The notes beneath the pieces were generated by a model, which did no database searches, was not told the DNA's origin, and saw nothing but the letters and a program-made list of their open reading frames with translations. From assembly GCF_008795955.1 (NCBI RefSeq), contig NZ_VMHN01000010.1, forward strand, positions 98,526 through 162,525: 64,000 nt of DNA. Direction: 5' to 3'. The DNA is from Marinobacter denitrificans (lineage in GTDB: Bacteria > Pseudomonadota > Gammaproteobacteria > Pseudomonadales > Oleiphilaceae). A program made the position numbers and the translations under genes. Below, in pieces: positions 1 through 9,176 of the stretch. Each line of letters opens with the position of its first letter. The stretch's first letter is position 1.

Positions 1-987
1 GATGGTGGCCGCCATTTCGTTGATAGCCGAGGCGATCTGATCGGTCTCGGATCCCTGTTCCTGAACCGAGGCCCGGGTCTCCGTGGCAACACGGCTGAGC
101 TCTTCCGCAGCAGAGGCGACCTGGTCGGTGGTAGCGCCCACTTCCCGAATGGTGTTCTGGATTTTCACGATAAAGGCGTTGAATCGGCGACCCAGTTCGG
201 CAAGTTCGTCGTTACCTTCGTCGGGCAGACGGTGGCGAAGATCACCTTCACCCTCGGCAATGTCCTTCATGAGGGCAATGACCCTGTTCAGCGGGTTGGT
301 AACGGTACGGCCAACAAAGATGCCGATCAGCAGGGCGATGATGACCACAATCACGGTGACCATGACGATAAAGCCCAGAGTGTCGGCGATTTCCTGTTCA
401 ACGTCAGCCCGGGCGGCGGCAACCACTTCTTCAATATCGGTGACATACACACCGGTGCCTATCATCCAGTCCCACTCCGGGATTATGGTAGAAAAGGACA
501 CCTTGGGCTCTACATCACCTGAAGCCGGATTGGGCCAGTCGTAACCGAAAAAGCCGCCCTCCTCTGCCGCATCGAACAGCGACTGAATCAGTTTTCGCAC
601 ATCCGGATTCGTTGTCGGCCCTTCCCGGGAAGGATCCGGCGCATAAGCCAGGTTTTCCAGGTCGCGGGCGTAGGCAAACACGTAGTTACCCCCTGCAAAC
701 GTCATAGAGCGCAATCGATTCCTGGCTTCTTCCTTTGCCTCTGACTCGGACAGTTGCGGATTATTCTTAGCCTCCATTACCAGGGACCGGGCTGCATCAA
801 TCATGTTTTTTAGCCCATCTTTGCGCGCCTCCAGCAAAGTTTCCTCGAGGCGAGCCAGTTCCTCCTCACCAGCACTTTTAATATCGGCGATATCCATCCA
901 GGCAAGGGTTGCTGCCGTAATCAATACCGGGACCAGAACACCCAACAACAGGCGAGAACGAATACGCAGCCGGCTCAGTAAGTTCAT
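1..987 (-). CDS. Methyl-accepting chemotaxis protein (3' end outside window)
   Basis: Chemoreceptor that would pass a periplasmic signal to CheA/CheW. The minus-strand frame is open from the ATG at 987 to the window edge (329 codons). Near residues 10-28 is a first membrane segment. A single-Cache-type periplasmic domain follows (a YVFAYA strand and the late motif EWDWMIGTGVY). A second membrane segment lies near 195-220, then a HAMP domain (VTNPLNRVIALMKDIAEGEG), then the start of the coiled-coil signalling domain (QIASAINEMAAT). A GGAG ribosome site precedes the start. The conserved cytoplasmic tip and any CheB/CheR tether lie beyond the window. The ligand cannot be told from sequence; Cache domains of this type often bind small organic acids. 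Confidence 0.93.
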   Translation of the reverse strand, partial: MNLLSRLRIRSRLLLGVLVPVLITAATLAWMDIADIKSAGEEELARLEETLLEARKDGLKNMIDAARSLVMEAKNNPQLSESEAKEEARNRLRSMTFAGGNYVFAYARDLENLAYAPDPSREGPTTNPDVRKLIQSLFDAAEEGGFFGYDWPNPASGDVEPKVSFSTIIPEWDWMIGTGVYVTDIEEVVAAARADVEQEIADTLGFIVMVTVIVVIIALLIGIFVGRTVTNPLNRVIALMKDIAEGEGDLRHRLPDEGNDELAELGRRFNAFIVKIQNTIREVGATTDQVASAAEELSRVATETRASVQEQGSETDQIASAINEMAATI

Positions 988-1146
988 TGACTATCACTCC
1001 GTAAAATTTTGGATGCTCTATGCAATTATCCACAATGGCGCATCGGGGTGTGTTCCAGTTTGTAATACGAACGTAAACTGGCGGGCAGCATCCTTGTAAT
1101 ACCACGCCGTAGCTCGCTAACGCTCCGGCACATGTTGCTGAATGGG

Positions 1147-1173
1147 TTATCGGCAGATAGGTGAAGGGCTTGA
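1147..1173 (-). promoter_or_regulatory. Sigma-28 (FliA)-type promoter for the chemoreceptor gene
   Basis: On the minus strand the sequence reads TCAAG, 14 bases, then GCCGATAA. GCCGATAA is a perfect FliA -10 element and TCAAG fits the -35 used in pseudomonad-type flagellar promoters. It sits about 160 bases upstream of the chemoreceptor start. The family link (chemoreceptors in the flagellar class IV regulon) agrees with this reading, so expression with the flagellar cascade is inferred. Confidence 0.7.
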
Positions 1174-1216
1174 ACCGCATTTAGACTAAAGGCCTAATTC
1201 CTGACCAGAGCCACAG

Positions 1217-2596
1217 ATGAAATACCTGTATCTGATTCGACATGCCAAATCGAGCTGGGCCGATGACAGCCTCGGTGATCGCCAGCGCCCCCTGAACAGC
1301 CGGGGGCGAAAACAGCTGGGCCCTATGGGTAAAGCTGTGTGTGCGGCAGGCGTCCTGGACGGCCCGATCTTCTGTAGTAATGCGACCCGGGCGCGGCAGA
1401 CCCTGGATGGCCTTATACCCGGAGATTTGCGCCAGAACACTTACGTATGCCCTGCGCTCTACACCTTTAACCACAAGGTGCTTATTGACTGGCTACAGGA
1501 GCGGCAAGAAGAAGAGAACATCACCCTGATCGGCCACAACCCTGCCCTGGAGGATCTGGCGGGCTACCTGTTGAAACAGGCGCCGGAAAGTTTCCCGACC
1601 TGCGGCTTCATGCAGATCGCACTACCGATAAAACACTGGCATAAGCTGGCGCGGAACAAAGGGCGGCTGGAACTGTTCCTTACGCCAAAAGACGTCAGTT
1701 ATGAGCAATTCAACCGTAAGCGCCTGAAGCTTCCGGACAACGAAGACTCACCCCTGGCCCGACACATTCCCGCCACACTACACCACCAATACCAGCGCAT
1801 GCGGGATCTCGAAACCGGGGTCATCCGGGGCTTTGATGACGAATTCCTCCACCAGTACCGCATCGCCATCCGGCGTAGCCGCGCCATCGCCGAGTCCGTC
1901 AGCGAGACAGGCGGCGACTCCGACCTGCGCAAGGCCACGAAGGCACTGAAAGGGCATGCCCGGGCCACCAGCCAGCTCAGAGACCTGCACGTATTCCTTG
2001 CAGACCTCGAGCGATGGCAACTGCAAGAAGATACACAATCAGCGCTGGTCAGCTCTGGTGCCAGAAGCCATTTCGCCAACCTGGCCGACGTTGAGCACCG
2101 CGCGCTCGCCAAGCGAATGGCCGGCAAGAAATACCGCAAGGACATGGACACCTGGCACCAGCTCATTACCTCTCGCCATTTTGAGAAAATTACCCGAAAA
2201 CTGACAACGGTAGACATCTGGAAAGCGCTGAACAAGCGTATAAAGCAATACAACGCGCTCACGCGGCAATTGAGCCAGCAGGCACCAGACGACGACTACC
2301 ATAGCCTGCGGAAACTGCTGAAACGCATACGCTACCTGGCCGAGCTGGACAAAACTGCGTTCCCGGAAATGCTCAGGCAACTGAAGCATCGCCAGCAACG
2401 TTTTGGTGATTTTCAGGATCTGCACGTGCAGATCGACATGCTGACGACCTTTCGCAACGGTATCGCCACCGAACCCGACATGCTTGAGCCCGTAGCAGGA
2501 CTGAATGACCTGATAGCAGGCCTGGCGGCGGAAAAGGCCAGCATGCGAGATAAAATACTGACCCTTGGAGGTATTGATGGACACCTTGTTCTATGA
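1217..2596 (+). CDS. SixA-like histidine phosphatase fused to a CHAD domain
   Basis: 459-residue fusion. Residues 1 to about 165 form a histidine phosphatase of the SixA type: the RHG-like motif is LIRHAKSSW, and the second catalytic histidine lies in IGHNPAL. From about 185 to the end is a CHAD domain, an all-helical fold rich in conserved His, Arg and Lys (HQYRIAIRRSRA, YHSLRKLLKRIRYLAE) that binds polyphosphate or other polyanions. The phosphatase could act on a phosphohistidine or a small phosphoester, with the CHAD part recruiting polyphosphate; that is inference. No strong ribosome site is seen before the ATG. The 3' end overlaps the next gene by 20 bases, so the two are probably co-transcribed. 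Confidence 0.88.
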   Translation: MKYLYLIRHAKSSWADDSLGDRQRPLNSRGRKQLGPMGKAVCAAGVLDGPIFCSNATRARQTLDGLIPGDLRQNTYVCPALYTFNHKVLIDWLQERQEEENITLIGHNPALEDLAGYLLKQAPESFPTCGFMQIALPIKHWHKLARNKGRLELFLTPKDVSYEQFNRKRLKLPDNEDSPLARHIPATLHHQYQRMRDLETGVIRGFDDEFLHQYRIAIRRSRAIAESVSETGGDSDLRKATKALKGHARATSQLRDLHVFLADLERWQLQEDTQSALVSSGARSHFANLADVEHRALAKRMAGKKYRKDMDTWHQLITSRHFEKITRKLTTVDIWKALNKRIKQYNALTRQLSQQAPDDDYHSLRKLLKRIRYLAELDKTAFPEMLRQLKHRQQRFGDFQDLHVQIDMLTTFRNGIATEPDMLEPVAGLNDLIAGLAAEKASMRDKILTLGGIDGHLVL

Positions 2597-2930
2597 CGGC
2601 CAGTGCCCTTTGTGCGCAAAGGAAATCAGTACCCTGAGGAAACTGCAGCGGGGTGACCTTGTGTTCGCCGACATCCACGCCCAGCAGAACCGCAAGGGTA
2701 TGCTGCCAGATCGGGAAGCGCTGCTACGCCGGTTACACCTGCTGACCGGTGACGGCAACTGGGTGATTGGCCTGCCCGCCAACGTGTGCGCCTGGTCTCA
2801 CACCCGCCTTGGATTCTTTTTCAAGCCCTTACTCTGGCCGGTCATTTACCCCGTTGCAGAACGCATCTACGAAAGCTGGGCGGACAAACGCTACGAGCGG
2901 AAATACGCCTGTGGTACCTGCGAGGTGTAA
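2577..2930 (+). CDS. DUF393 (DCC) thiol-disulfide oxidoreductase-like protein
   Basis: 117-residue protein of the DCC/DUF393 family. The N-terminus carries FYDGQCPLCAKEI, with the family's D-x-x-C-x-x-C motif resembling a thioredoxin-type redox site. The start at 2577 is preferred because GGAGGT lies just upstream (2566-2571); an in-frame ATG at 2565 lacks this. The C-terminus has a CGTC pair that could form a second disulfide. The substrate is unknown. It overlaps the SixA-CHAD gene and faces the rarD-like gene tail to tail across 7 bases. Confidence 0.85.
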   Translation: MDTLFYDGQCPLCAKEISTLRKLQRGDLVFADIHAQQNRKGMLPDREALLRRLHLLTGDGNWVIGLPANVCAWSHTRLGFFFKPLLWPVIYPVAERIYESWADKRYERKYACGTCEV

Positions 2931-2937
2931 CCGCATT

Positions 2938-3828
2938 TCATACGGAACGCGCGCGCCCGGTCCAGGCCGACCAGGAGTAAAGCCCCAGCGCTATCCAGAT
3001 CATCACGAAGCTCAACAGTTTTTCCCCGCTCATGGGCTCGTCAAACACGAACAGCGCGATAAAGAACTGTAGCGTGGGGTTGATGTACATCAGAAAGCCC
3101 ACCGTAGCCAGGCGCAACCGGCGGGCAGCACCTGCGAAGAGTAGCAGCGGGATAGCCGTGACCCCGCCACTGGAGATCAGCAGTAACGTGATCGTTGAAC
3201 TGTCGCTGAAATGGGACTGGCCGGCAGAGCTCAACCACGCGAGTGCCAGCAGACTGACAGGCAGTAGCAGCAAAGTTTCCACGAAGAGGCCCGACAGGCC
3301 ATCCAGCTCTACCTGTTTGCGCAGCAGGCCGTAGGTACCGAAACTGAAGGCCAGCACCAGTGTTATCCAGGGCACCAGGCCCAGCAGGAACAACTGGTAC
3401 AGAATGGCAATGGTGGCCAGCGCTACGGCCACAACCTGCAAGCGGGAGATGGTCTCTTTCAACACCAACATGCCCAGGGCCACATTCACCAGCGGCGTGA
3501 GGAAGTAACCCAGGCTGGCCTGGAGTACGTGGCGGGTTTCCACGGCGTAGATGTACACACCCCAGTTCACCGCAATAAACACCGCACAGCCAAATACGAA
3601 ACCGAGCTTTTTGGGGCGTGCCAGCGCTACTTTTATCGGCTGCCAGCGCTTGAGAATTGTCACCACTACCGCCAGAAAGACGCAGGACCAGATAACCCGG
3701 TGAATAAGCACCTCGTACGACGGCACCCCCGCGAACAGGGCAAAGTACAGAGGGAAGCAACCCCAGATGGTATAGGCGGAAAGGCCGTACAGAACGCCCT
3801 TGGTAGCTTCGGGGGTGGCAGTTTTCAT
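2938..3828 (-). CDS. rarD: RarD-type EamA transporter
   Basis: 296-residue inner-membrane protein with about ten hydrophobic helices in two EamA repeats. The N-terminus (KGVLYGLSAYTIWGCFPLYF) is typical of RarD, the branch of the drug/metabolite transporter superfamily named for chloramphenicol permeability. The length matches the family. The natural substrate is not established. It stands alone on the minus strand and converges with the DUF393 gene. Confidence 0.9.
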   Translation of the reverse strand: MKTATPEATKGVLYGLSAYTIWGCFPLYFALFAGVPSYEVLIHRVIWSCVFLAVVVTILKRWQPIKVALARPKKLGFVFGCAVFIAVNWGVYIYAVETRHVLQASLGYFLTPLVNVALGMLVLKETISRLQVVAVALATIAILYQLFLLGLVPWITLVLAFSFGTYGLLRKQVELDGLSGLFVETLLLLPVSLLALAWLSSAGQSHFSDSSTITLLLISSGGVTAIPLLLFAGAARRLRLATVGFLMYINPTLQFFIALFVFDEPMSGEKLLSFVMIWIALGLYSWSAWTGRARSV

Positions 3829-3931
3829 AGCTTCCTCATGATCCGGTGCATCAATTTAGCACACTGCTGGTGACGCCTGCCCGCCAAATGCCTTACTCTC
3901 GGTGTATTCCTTCTGCGCTTTGGAGAACCCC

Positions 3932-4312
3932 ATGAAAACGGCCCATGACCTGGTTACGCAAGCCAAACAGGATATTCACGAAGTCCCGCTGGACCAGGCG
4001 GATGATGCGATCCGGAAAGCGGACATGCTGATCGATGTGAGAGACCCCGACGAATACCGCACCAGCCACATCCCCGGGGCTGTAAATATTTCTCGGGGCA
4101 TGCTGGAATTCAAGTTCAGCAACGATCCGGCGCTGGGAAGCCGTGATCTCAACATTGTGTGTTACTGCAAAACCTCTGGCCGGGCGGCTCTCAGTGCGAA
4201 AGCTTTGCAGGAAATGGGATACCTGCGTGTGACTTCGATTGCCGGTGGATTTGACGCCTGGCAGGAGGCCGGCAAGGAAGTTGCCAAACCTGAGTTGCCT
4301 TCTTTCGAGTAA
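3932..4312 (+). CDS. Rhodanese-like domain protein
   Basis: Single-domain rhodanese of 126 residues, a cytoplasmic sulfurtransferase fold. It shows the entry motif LIDVRDPDEYRTSHIPGAVNI and an active loop CYCKTSGR that holds a candidate catalytic cysteine. The closing motif (AGGFDAWQEAGKEV) is standard. The start at 3932 follows GGAG; an in-frame ATG at 3902 adds ten unlikely residues. It converges with ychJ nine bases away. Confidence 0.9.
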   Translation: MKTAHDLVTQAKQDIHEVPLDQADDAIRKADMLIDVRDPDEYRTSHIPGAVNISRGMLEFKFSNDPALGSRDLNIVCYCKTSGRAALSAKALQEMGYLRVTSIAGGFDAWQEAGKEVAKPELPSFE

Positions 4313-4321
4313 CTGCGACTA

Positions 4322-4780
4322 TCAGAGGCAACAGGCCTTGTGCTTTTTACCGCTACCACAGGGACAGCGCTCGTTCCTGCCAGGTTTGAGCACACCTTCG
4401 CTGGTATCGCCGCTGACGTAGTACCAGTGCCCGCCCTCCAACCGGAAGCGGGATGTCTCTTCCAGGTAACCCCAGCTGTCACCAACACGATAGATGGCAC
4501 GAAAATGCACAGTGCCGTCGTTACACGAATGATCCGACGATAATATCTGCAACGCAGTCCATCGGGGTGAGTCTTCCAGGCCCAGGCTTTGTGGGCGGGT
4601 ACTGCTGTGCCAGGTGGATTGCAGATAGTCGGCCAGTTTCAGCACAAACGCGCTGTAACGGGACCGCATAAGTGCTTCCGGCGTTGGTGCCGGTTTGCCC
4701 TCATGGAAACGTCCACAGCAAGCCCTGTAAGATTCCCCACTGCCACACGGACAACGCTCCGGAATAACCTCTGCAACCAT
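4322..4780 (-). CDS. ychJ: YchJ family protein with two SEC-C zinc motifs
   Basis: 152-residue UPF0225 protein. A SEC-C motif lies at each end: CPCGSGESYRACC near residues 10-22 and CPCGSGKKHKACC at the C-terminus. Each offers three cysteines plus Cys/His for zinc. Between them is the NTF2-like YchJ core (EALMRSRYSAFV and the WYYVSGD segment). The length equals that of E. coli YchJ. Its biochemical role is unknown; SEC-C motifs in SecA bind zinc and SecB or ribosomes. Confidence 0.92.
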   Translation of the reverse strand: MVAEVIPERCPCGSGESYRACCGRFHEGKPAPTPEALMRSRYSAFVLKLADYLQSTWHSSTRPQSLGLEDSPRWTALQILSSDHSCNDGTVHFRAIYRVGDSWGYLEETSRFRLEGGHWYYVSGDTSEGVLKPGRNERCPCGSGKKHKACCL

Positions 4781-4881
4781 ATGACAAGCCTCCTGGCCGG
4801 GGTAAATGGTTCATTTTAACAGTTTTAGTTGCCCCGCCGCTGTGATATCAACACTCATTCATGTGTTCGAGGAGCCTGATT

Positions 4882-5613
4882 GTGACGGATCTTTCCCTGC
4901 TGCAGATCATCCTCGCTAATCTCGCCCTGCTGGCCGGTTCCTGTCTGCAGGGAGTGGCAGGCTATGGCATCGGAACCCTGGCTGCGCCGCTGCTTTTTCT
5001 GATCAGCCCCGTGTTGGTGCCGGCACCGTTAGTCCTTAATGCGTTGGTACTGACGGTTTTCATGGTGATGCGAAACCGGGGCGCTCTGCAGATACGGGAA
5101 GTTCGCTTTGCGATCGGTGGAGGGATTGCAGGGATGGTGCTGGCGGGCGTCACCCTGATGCTGATCTCACCCAAGGGCTTCGAGCTGGTGTTCGGCGTGC
5201 TGATCCTGCTTGGCGTTTTGCTCAGCGTGGCCGGTTTGCGCCCTGCCCTTAACGCCCGTAACAGCATCCTGGCCGGTGCCGCTTCGACCTATATGGGGAC
5301 GATAACCGCTGTGGGCGGGCCACCGATCGCGTTGATTTACCAGAATCAGAAAGGCCCGTTGGTGCGGGCGAATATGTCGGCATTCTTTCTGGTGGCCAGC
5401 TTTTTCAGTATTGCGGCCCTGGTGGCGTCCGGGTACCTGGGGCAGCAGGAACTGCAACTGTTTGCAGTCACTTTCCCGGGGGTGTTGGTGGGGTTCTGGC
5501 TTTCCGGAAAGCTGGTCAATCGCATGCCCTTTGACGGGCTGAGGCCCGTCATTCTTGGCATTGCGGCCCTGGCTGGCGCGGCGGCACTGGTTCGCGGCCT
5601 GATGTCGCTGTGA
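4882..5613 (+). CDS. TauE/SafE family membrane permease
   Basis: 243-residue inner-membrane protein of the TauE/SafE (DUF81) family, linked elsewhere to export or uptake of sulfite, sulfoacetate or other anions. The N-terminal repeat motif (AGSCLQGVAGYGIG) and the later TAVGGPPIALIY are hallmarks. The start is GTG at 4882 because GAGGAG sits seven bases upstream; the ATG at 4861 would place this Shine-Dalgarno inside the coding region. The substrate is unknown and no sulfonate genes are adjacent. Confidence 0.88.
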   Translation: MTDLSLLQIILANLALLAGSCLQGVAGYGIGTLAAPLLFLISPVLVPAPLVLNALVLTVFMVMRNRGALQIREVRFAIGGGIAGMVLAGVTLMLISPKGFELVFGVLILLGVLLSVAGLRPALNARNSILAGAASTYMGTITAVGGPPIALIYQNQKGPLVRANMSAFFLVASFFSIAALVASGYLGQQELQLFAVTFPGVLVGFWLSGKLVNRMPFDGLRPVILGIAALAGAAALVRGLMSL

Positions 5614-5636
5614 TCCAGCGGCTCTATTCATGAGCG

Positions 5637-6317
5637 CTATTCAGCCCACAAGCGTGCCCGGAAGCGGCTCTGTTTCCACAGTACCGCCACCCAGACCGCA
5701 TGCAGGTTGATCAGAAGTGCCAGTACCCACTCGAAAGCATCGTCCATCTGGCTATAGATATCGGGCACCACGGCGGTCAGGATAACGGAGAGGATACCTA
5801 CCGCCAGAGCCAGTTCACATAACCATAACAGGCGTTTACCGCTGCGATGCCATCGCGGATGCTCCGTCAGCGCAGAGCTGATCAGCAACTGCGCAATGTA
5901 GGTAAGAGAAAAGTACAGCACCACGCCGATGCGCCGCGTCAGGTTGAAGCCGTCTCCTTCATGCCCGAGAGCCAGGGTATAGGCCGCCAGCGACACACAG
6001 GCAACAAAGCCCAGCCAGGGAATCCAGAGACGTCCCCGGGTGGTGGCGCCCAGTTGCGATAGCCAGCGGCCATTCAGGAACCAGAACAGGATGCCGAGAA
6101 CCGCTGCCGGCAACATGGTGCCCTTGAAGATAAAATAGCTGGTCCCATAGCGGCCGGTACGGCTGATACTGGTACAGCTGTCCCAATAAGGCACACACCA
6201 GGAGATGTAACCTTCGAGCACTGATACGGCAAACGTGGTGTGTATGGTTATCAAAGGCGTGAGGGCAGCAGCCAAGGCTATCCACCACATTAGAATGCCG
6301 TTTTTCCGGTGATTCAT
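5637..6317 (-). CDS. Frag1/DRAM/Sfk1-like membrane protein
   Basis: 226-residue protein with about six hydrophobic helices. The first extracytoplasmic loop carries two cysteines (WCVPYWDSCTSISRTGRYG) resembling the loop of the Frag1/DRAM/Sfk1 family. The start at 6317 follows GAGG; an in-frame ATG at 6341 is less likely. Family function in bacteria is unknown. It converges with the TauE-like gene. Confidence 0.65.
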   Translation of the reverse strand: MNHRKNGILMWWIALAAALTPLITIHTTFAVSVLEGYISWCVPYWDSCTSISRTGRYGTSYFIFKGTMLPAAVLGILFWFLNGRWLSQLGATTRGRLWIPWLGFVACVSLAAYTLALGHEGDGFNLTRRIGVVLYFSLTYIAQLLISSALTEHPRWHRSGKRLLWLCELALAVGILSVILTAVVPDIYSQMDDAFEWVLALLINLHAVWVAVLWKQSRFRARLWAE

Positions 6318-6426
6318 AGCACTCTGCCTCACACCCGCCAAGCCCGACTACAAAGCATCGCTTTTTGTTACAGCATTTGACAATGTTTTAGAAATCAAGC
6401 GATACACTGAAGCGGCATTCACTCAT

Positions 6427-6449
6427 ACTTTAGTCCTAGTGCTTAAAGT
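6427..6449. promoter_or_regulatory. Imperfect inverted repeat upstream of the HD-GYP gene
   Basis: ACTTTAG and CTTAAAGT flank an eight-base spacer about 55 bases upstream of the HD-GYP start. The CTTTAGTC element within it recurs at 1184-1191 (reverse strand, before the SixA-CHAD gene) and inside GACTTTAGTC at 28397-28406 before the diguanylate cyclase gene. This could be an operator for a shared regulator, but no binding protein can be named. Confidence 0.35.
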
Positions 6450-6503
6450 CTGACCAGGGAGCAATTTGGTCAGCATGCCATTCCCGGTTTGAGATGCTGT
6501 AGC

Positions 6504-7832
6504 ATGCCCACGGCCCGTCAGGACATCATAGAGACTGAAATCCCTGTATCCCAGCTGCAGATCGGGATGCACGTCGTTCGGCTGGACCGGCCATGGGAAG
6601 AAACGGACTTCCTGCTGCAGGGATTTATCCTCCAGAACGACGAAGACGTGCTCGCTGTTCAGCAACAGTGCAAAACGGTCGTTGTCGAAGGGCGGGTGGA
6701 TGTTATCCCGGAAACCCTGGAGAGATTGCCCGCAAGCCGTAAAACCAGGACAGGGAAGCCCGCCCCGAAAGATACGTCAACGGAGGATTCCTCCTCCATT
6801 CCCAAGCGCAAAGTCACCTACATCAACAAGGTAGACGCCAGTCGCGAAATGGCCGCGGCGACGATGAGCTACTCGGATGCCAAGGCCACCGCCAAGAACA
6901 TCATGTCTAACCTGCGGCTCGGGCGAACACTGGAGATGAACCAGATCCACCAGGTGGTGGATAGCTGTGTCGACAGCGTACTGCGGAATGATAACGCCCT
7001 GCTGCTGCTTACCAAAATCAAGAACAAGGACGAATACACTGCAGAACACTGCATCAACGTGTCTATTCTGTCAGCGGCGTTTGGCAAGCACCTGGGGCTT
7101 CTGGAAGGAGAGATCCGCACTGTTGCCCTGTGCGGGTTGCTGCATGATGTGGGCAAGATGCGCATTGACGACGAGATCCTGAACAAGCCCGGCGCGCTCA
7201 CACCGGAAGAATTCGCAGTGATGAAAAACCACACCACCTTCGGGCGTGACGTGCTGGCCGCCCTGCCCCGGCTGGCCTATGCAGCGGTTGACGTGGCCTA
7301 TTCACATCATGAGCGAATGGATGGCAAGGGCTATCCACGGGGCCTGTCCGGGCATCAGATCCCGTTGTTTGCGAAAATTGTGGGGCTGGTGGATACCTAC
7401 GATGCCATTACCAGCTCCCGCGTGTACGACAAGGGCCGTGCCTCCATGGAGGCACTGCAGATCATTCACCGGAACAAGGGTGCCCAGTTTGATGCGGGCC
7501 TCGCGGTGGAATTTATCCGCATGATCGGCGTCTACCCGCCCGGCTCCATTGTGGAAATGACCAACGGTGAGGTGGGCATTGTGGTGGCCACCCATGCTGC
7601 CAGCAAACTCAAACCCAGGGTACTGCTGGTGCGTGACGCCAACAAACACCCGCTGGCCACCTTCCGCGAAGTGGATCTGCTGAAAGAGACCCGGGATAGT
7701 GGAGGGCACCCCTACAAAATCGCACGGGAAGTGCCCGATGAAAGCTACGGCATTGTGATGAAAGAGTTCATCGAACAGGGCATCCTCAACCGCAAGGCTC
7801 CGGAAGTATCAAGCCTCAGCCCCGGTCAATGA
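6504..7832 (+). CDS. HD-GYP domain c-di-GMP phosphodiesterase with DUF3391
   Basis: Predicted to hydrolyse cyclic di-GMP. Residues 1-130 are a DUF3391 N-terminal domain (IPVSQLQIGMHVVRLDRPW). The HD-GYP domain follows with the metal-binding HD pair in LLHDVGKMRIDDEIL, the HH pair in SHHERMDGKGYP and an intact GYP. All expected catalytic residues are visible. The start at 6504 is chosen by comparison with the family's usual N-terminus; ATG 6489 is also open and neither has a clear ribosome site. The C-terminus overlaps the convergent thioesterase gene by 17 bases. Confidence 0.92.
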   Translation: MPTARQDIIETEIPVSQLQIGMHVVRLDRPWEETDFLLQGFILQNDEDVLAVQQQCKTVVVEGRVDVIPETLERLPASRKTRTGKPAPKDTSTEDSSSIPKRKVTYINKVDASREMAAATMSYSDAKATAKNIMSNLRLGRTLEMNQIHQVVDSCVDSVLRNDNALLLLTKIKNKDEYTAEHCINVSILSAAFGKHLGLLEGEIRTVALCGLLHDVGKMRIDDEILNKPGALTPEEFAVMKNHTTFGRDVLAALPRLAYAAVDVAYSHHERMDGKGYPRGLSGHQIPLFAKIVGLVDTYDAITSSRVYDKGRASMEALQIIHRNKGAQFDAGLAVEFIRMIGVYPPGSIVEMTNGEVGIVVATHAASKLKPRVLLVRDANKHPLATFREVDLLKETRDSGGHPYKIAREVPDESYGIVMKEFIEQGILNRKAPEVSSLSPGQ

Positions 7833-8244
7833 CCGCCATGGTAAGCCTTGAAATACAAGTAAGCTTGCCTTCCTCGTTTTCCAGCCGTATTTCCCATACC
7901 TGGGTAGTGCCACCAAGGTGAAGGGGACGAGCCGTGCCATAGACCCAGCCTTTGCTGGCTGAGCGAATATGGTTGGCGTTGATATCCAGCCCCACCGCAA
8001 TCTGGTTTTCCTCACGGAGACAATAGTTGGCCGCCATGCTGCCCAGGGTTTCCGCCAGCACGACCGATGACCCGCCGTGGAGAATGCCGAACGGCTGCAC
8101 CGTGCGTTCATCCACGGGAATGCGGCCGATGAGATAGTCATCGCCGATTTCCACAAATTCAATGCCCATAGTGGCAACAGCGGTGTTTTTGCTGCCCTCG
8201 GCCATTTGTTCAAGGGTAGGAATGCTACGGGTCCAGATTGCCAT
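7816..8244 (-). CDS. PaaI/YdiI-type hotdog thioesterase
   Basis: 142-residue hotdog-fold acyl-CoA thioesterase. The motif FGILHGGSSVVLAETLGSMA contains the catalytic-type Glu on the central helix and matches the YdiI/EntH group, which hydrolyses 1,4-dihydroxy-2-naphthoyl-CoA or aryl/acyl thioesters. A strong AGGAGG ribosome site precedes the ATG. No menaquinone genes are nearby, so a specific substrate is not claimed. Confidence 0.88.
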   Translation of the reverse strand: MAIWTRSIPTLEQMAEGSKNTAVATMGIEFVEIGDDYLIGRIPVDERTVQPFGILHGGSSVVLAETLGSMAANYCLREENQIAVGLDINANHIRSASKGWVYGTARPLHLGGTTQVWEIRLENEEGKLTCISRLTMAVIDRG

Positions 8245-8429
8245 GGTGGTACTGCCTCCTGAGGTTGGTAATTAAGCATAAAGCGGGTTTGAGTTTATAC
8301 AGGTAGGCTGCGAACGACTATTGGAATTTTGACGATTTCGTCCTGACAATCAGAGAAACCGCATTGAGGTTCAGCCGATCTCGCCGGCTCCGCCCAGAGG
8401 CATAAACCACAGGTCATTCCGGTCCGGTG

Positions 8430-9176
8430 TCACTTACTGGCGTGGTTCCGATAGCCCGACACGAGCCTGTCGTAGGTGCCATCCCTTCTGAGTTGCTCAA
8501 ATGTGGCACTTATCTGCTCCCGCCGTGAAAGCACGGGTGAGTTTCTGGAGATGGCAATGTATGAATGCTCACCCGGCACCTGATAGGGTGATTCAGAGGC
8601 ATCGATGCCCAGTTGGTTTACGGTGTAGCGTCCCACCAGTTCTGGGGCTACCACCACATCGACCCGCCCCATCTCCAGCATCCGCATCAGGTTTTCGTAT
8701 CGTGCTATCGGCTCTTTGGTGAGCTCCTCGTCTGTATCGAACTTTTCAAAATAACTGGCGCCCGCCAGCACGCCGATTTTCATGCCATACAGGTCTTCGT
8801 ATTCTGTTACGCGGTTTTCATCACGATGATAGAAGAACAGTTTTCGCTCCGGGGGGAAAACCGGCGCCACGAACGCCATCATTTCCTCCCTTTCCGCCGT
8901 CTTCACGGGGCCAAGCATTACATCTATATCGCCATCTTCCATCATTCGTAATATGCGCCGAAATGGCGCCTCAACGTAGCGTACGTTCCAGTCAATCCTG
9001 TCCGCAATCTCATTGAAAATATCGACATAAAGGCCGGTCACACCCTCATCGGTGACCACACGGTAAGGTGGGGCGTGGTTAATGCCCACCGTCACGCTCA
9101 GGTTATCTTCTGCCGCAGAAACCAGTGGAACTACCAGAAAAAGCCCAAAAAGTAACCGAAAAATAACATGACGCAC
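8430..9176 (-). CDS. Periplasmic solute-binding protein, SBP_bac_3 family
   Basis: 248 residues with a Sec signal peptide (hydrophobic core LLFGLFLVVPLVSA) then a bilobed amino-acid-type binding domain (GVTGLYVDIFNEIADR, VDVVVAPELVGRYTV). No ABC permease or ATPase gene adjoins it. Such orphan proteins are common in marine gammaproteobacteria and may feed an unlinked transporter or a sensor. The ligand is unknown. Confidence 0.85.
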   Translation of the reverse strand: MRHVIFRLLFGLFLVVPLVSAAEDNLSVTVGINHAPPYRVVTDEGVTGLYVDIFNEIADRIDWNVRYVEAPFRRILRMMEDGDIDVMLGPVKTAEREEMMAFVAPVFPPERKLFFYHRDENRVTEYEDLYGMKIGVLAGASYFEKFDTDEELTKEPIARYENLMRMLEMGRVDVVVAPELVGRYTVNQLGIDASESPYQVPGEHSYIAISRNSPVLSRREQISATFEQLRRDGTYDRLVSGYRNHASK

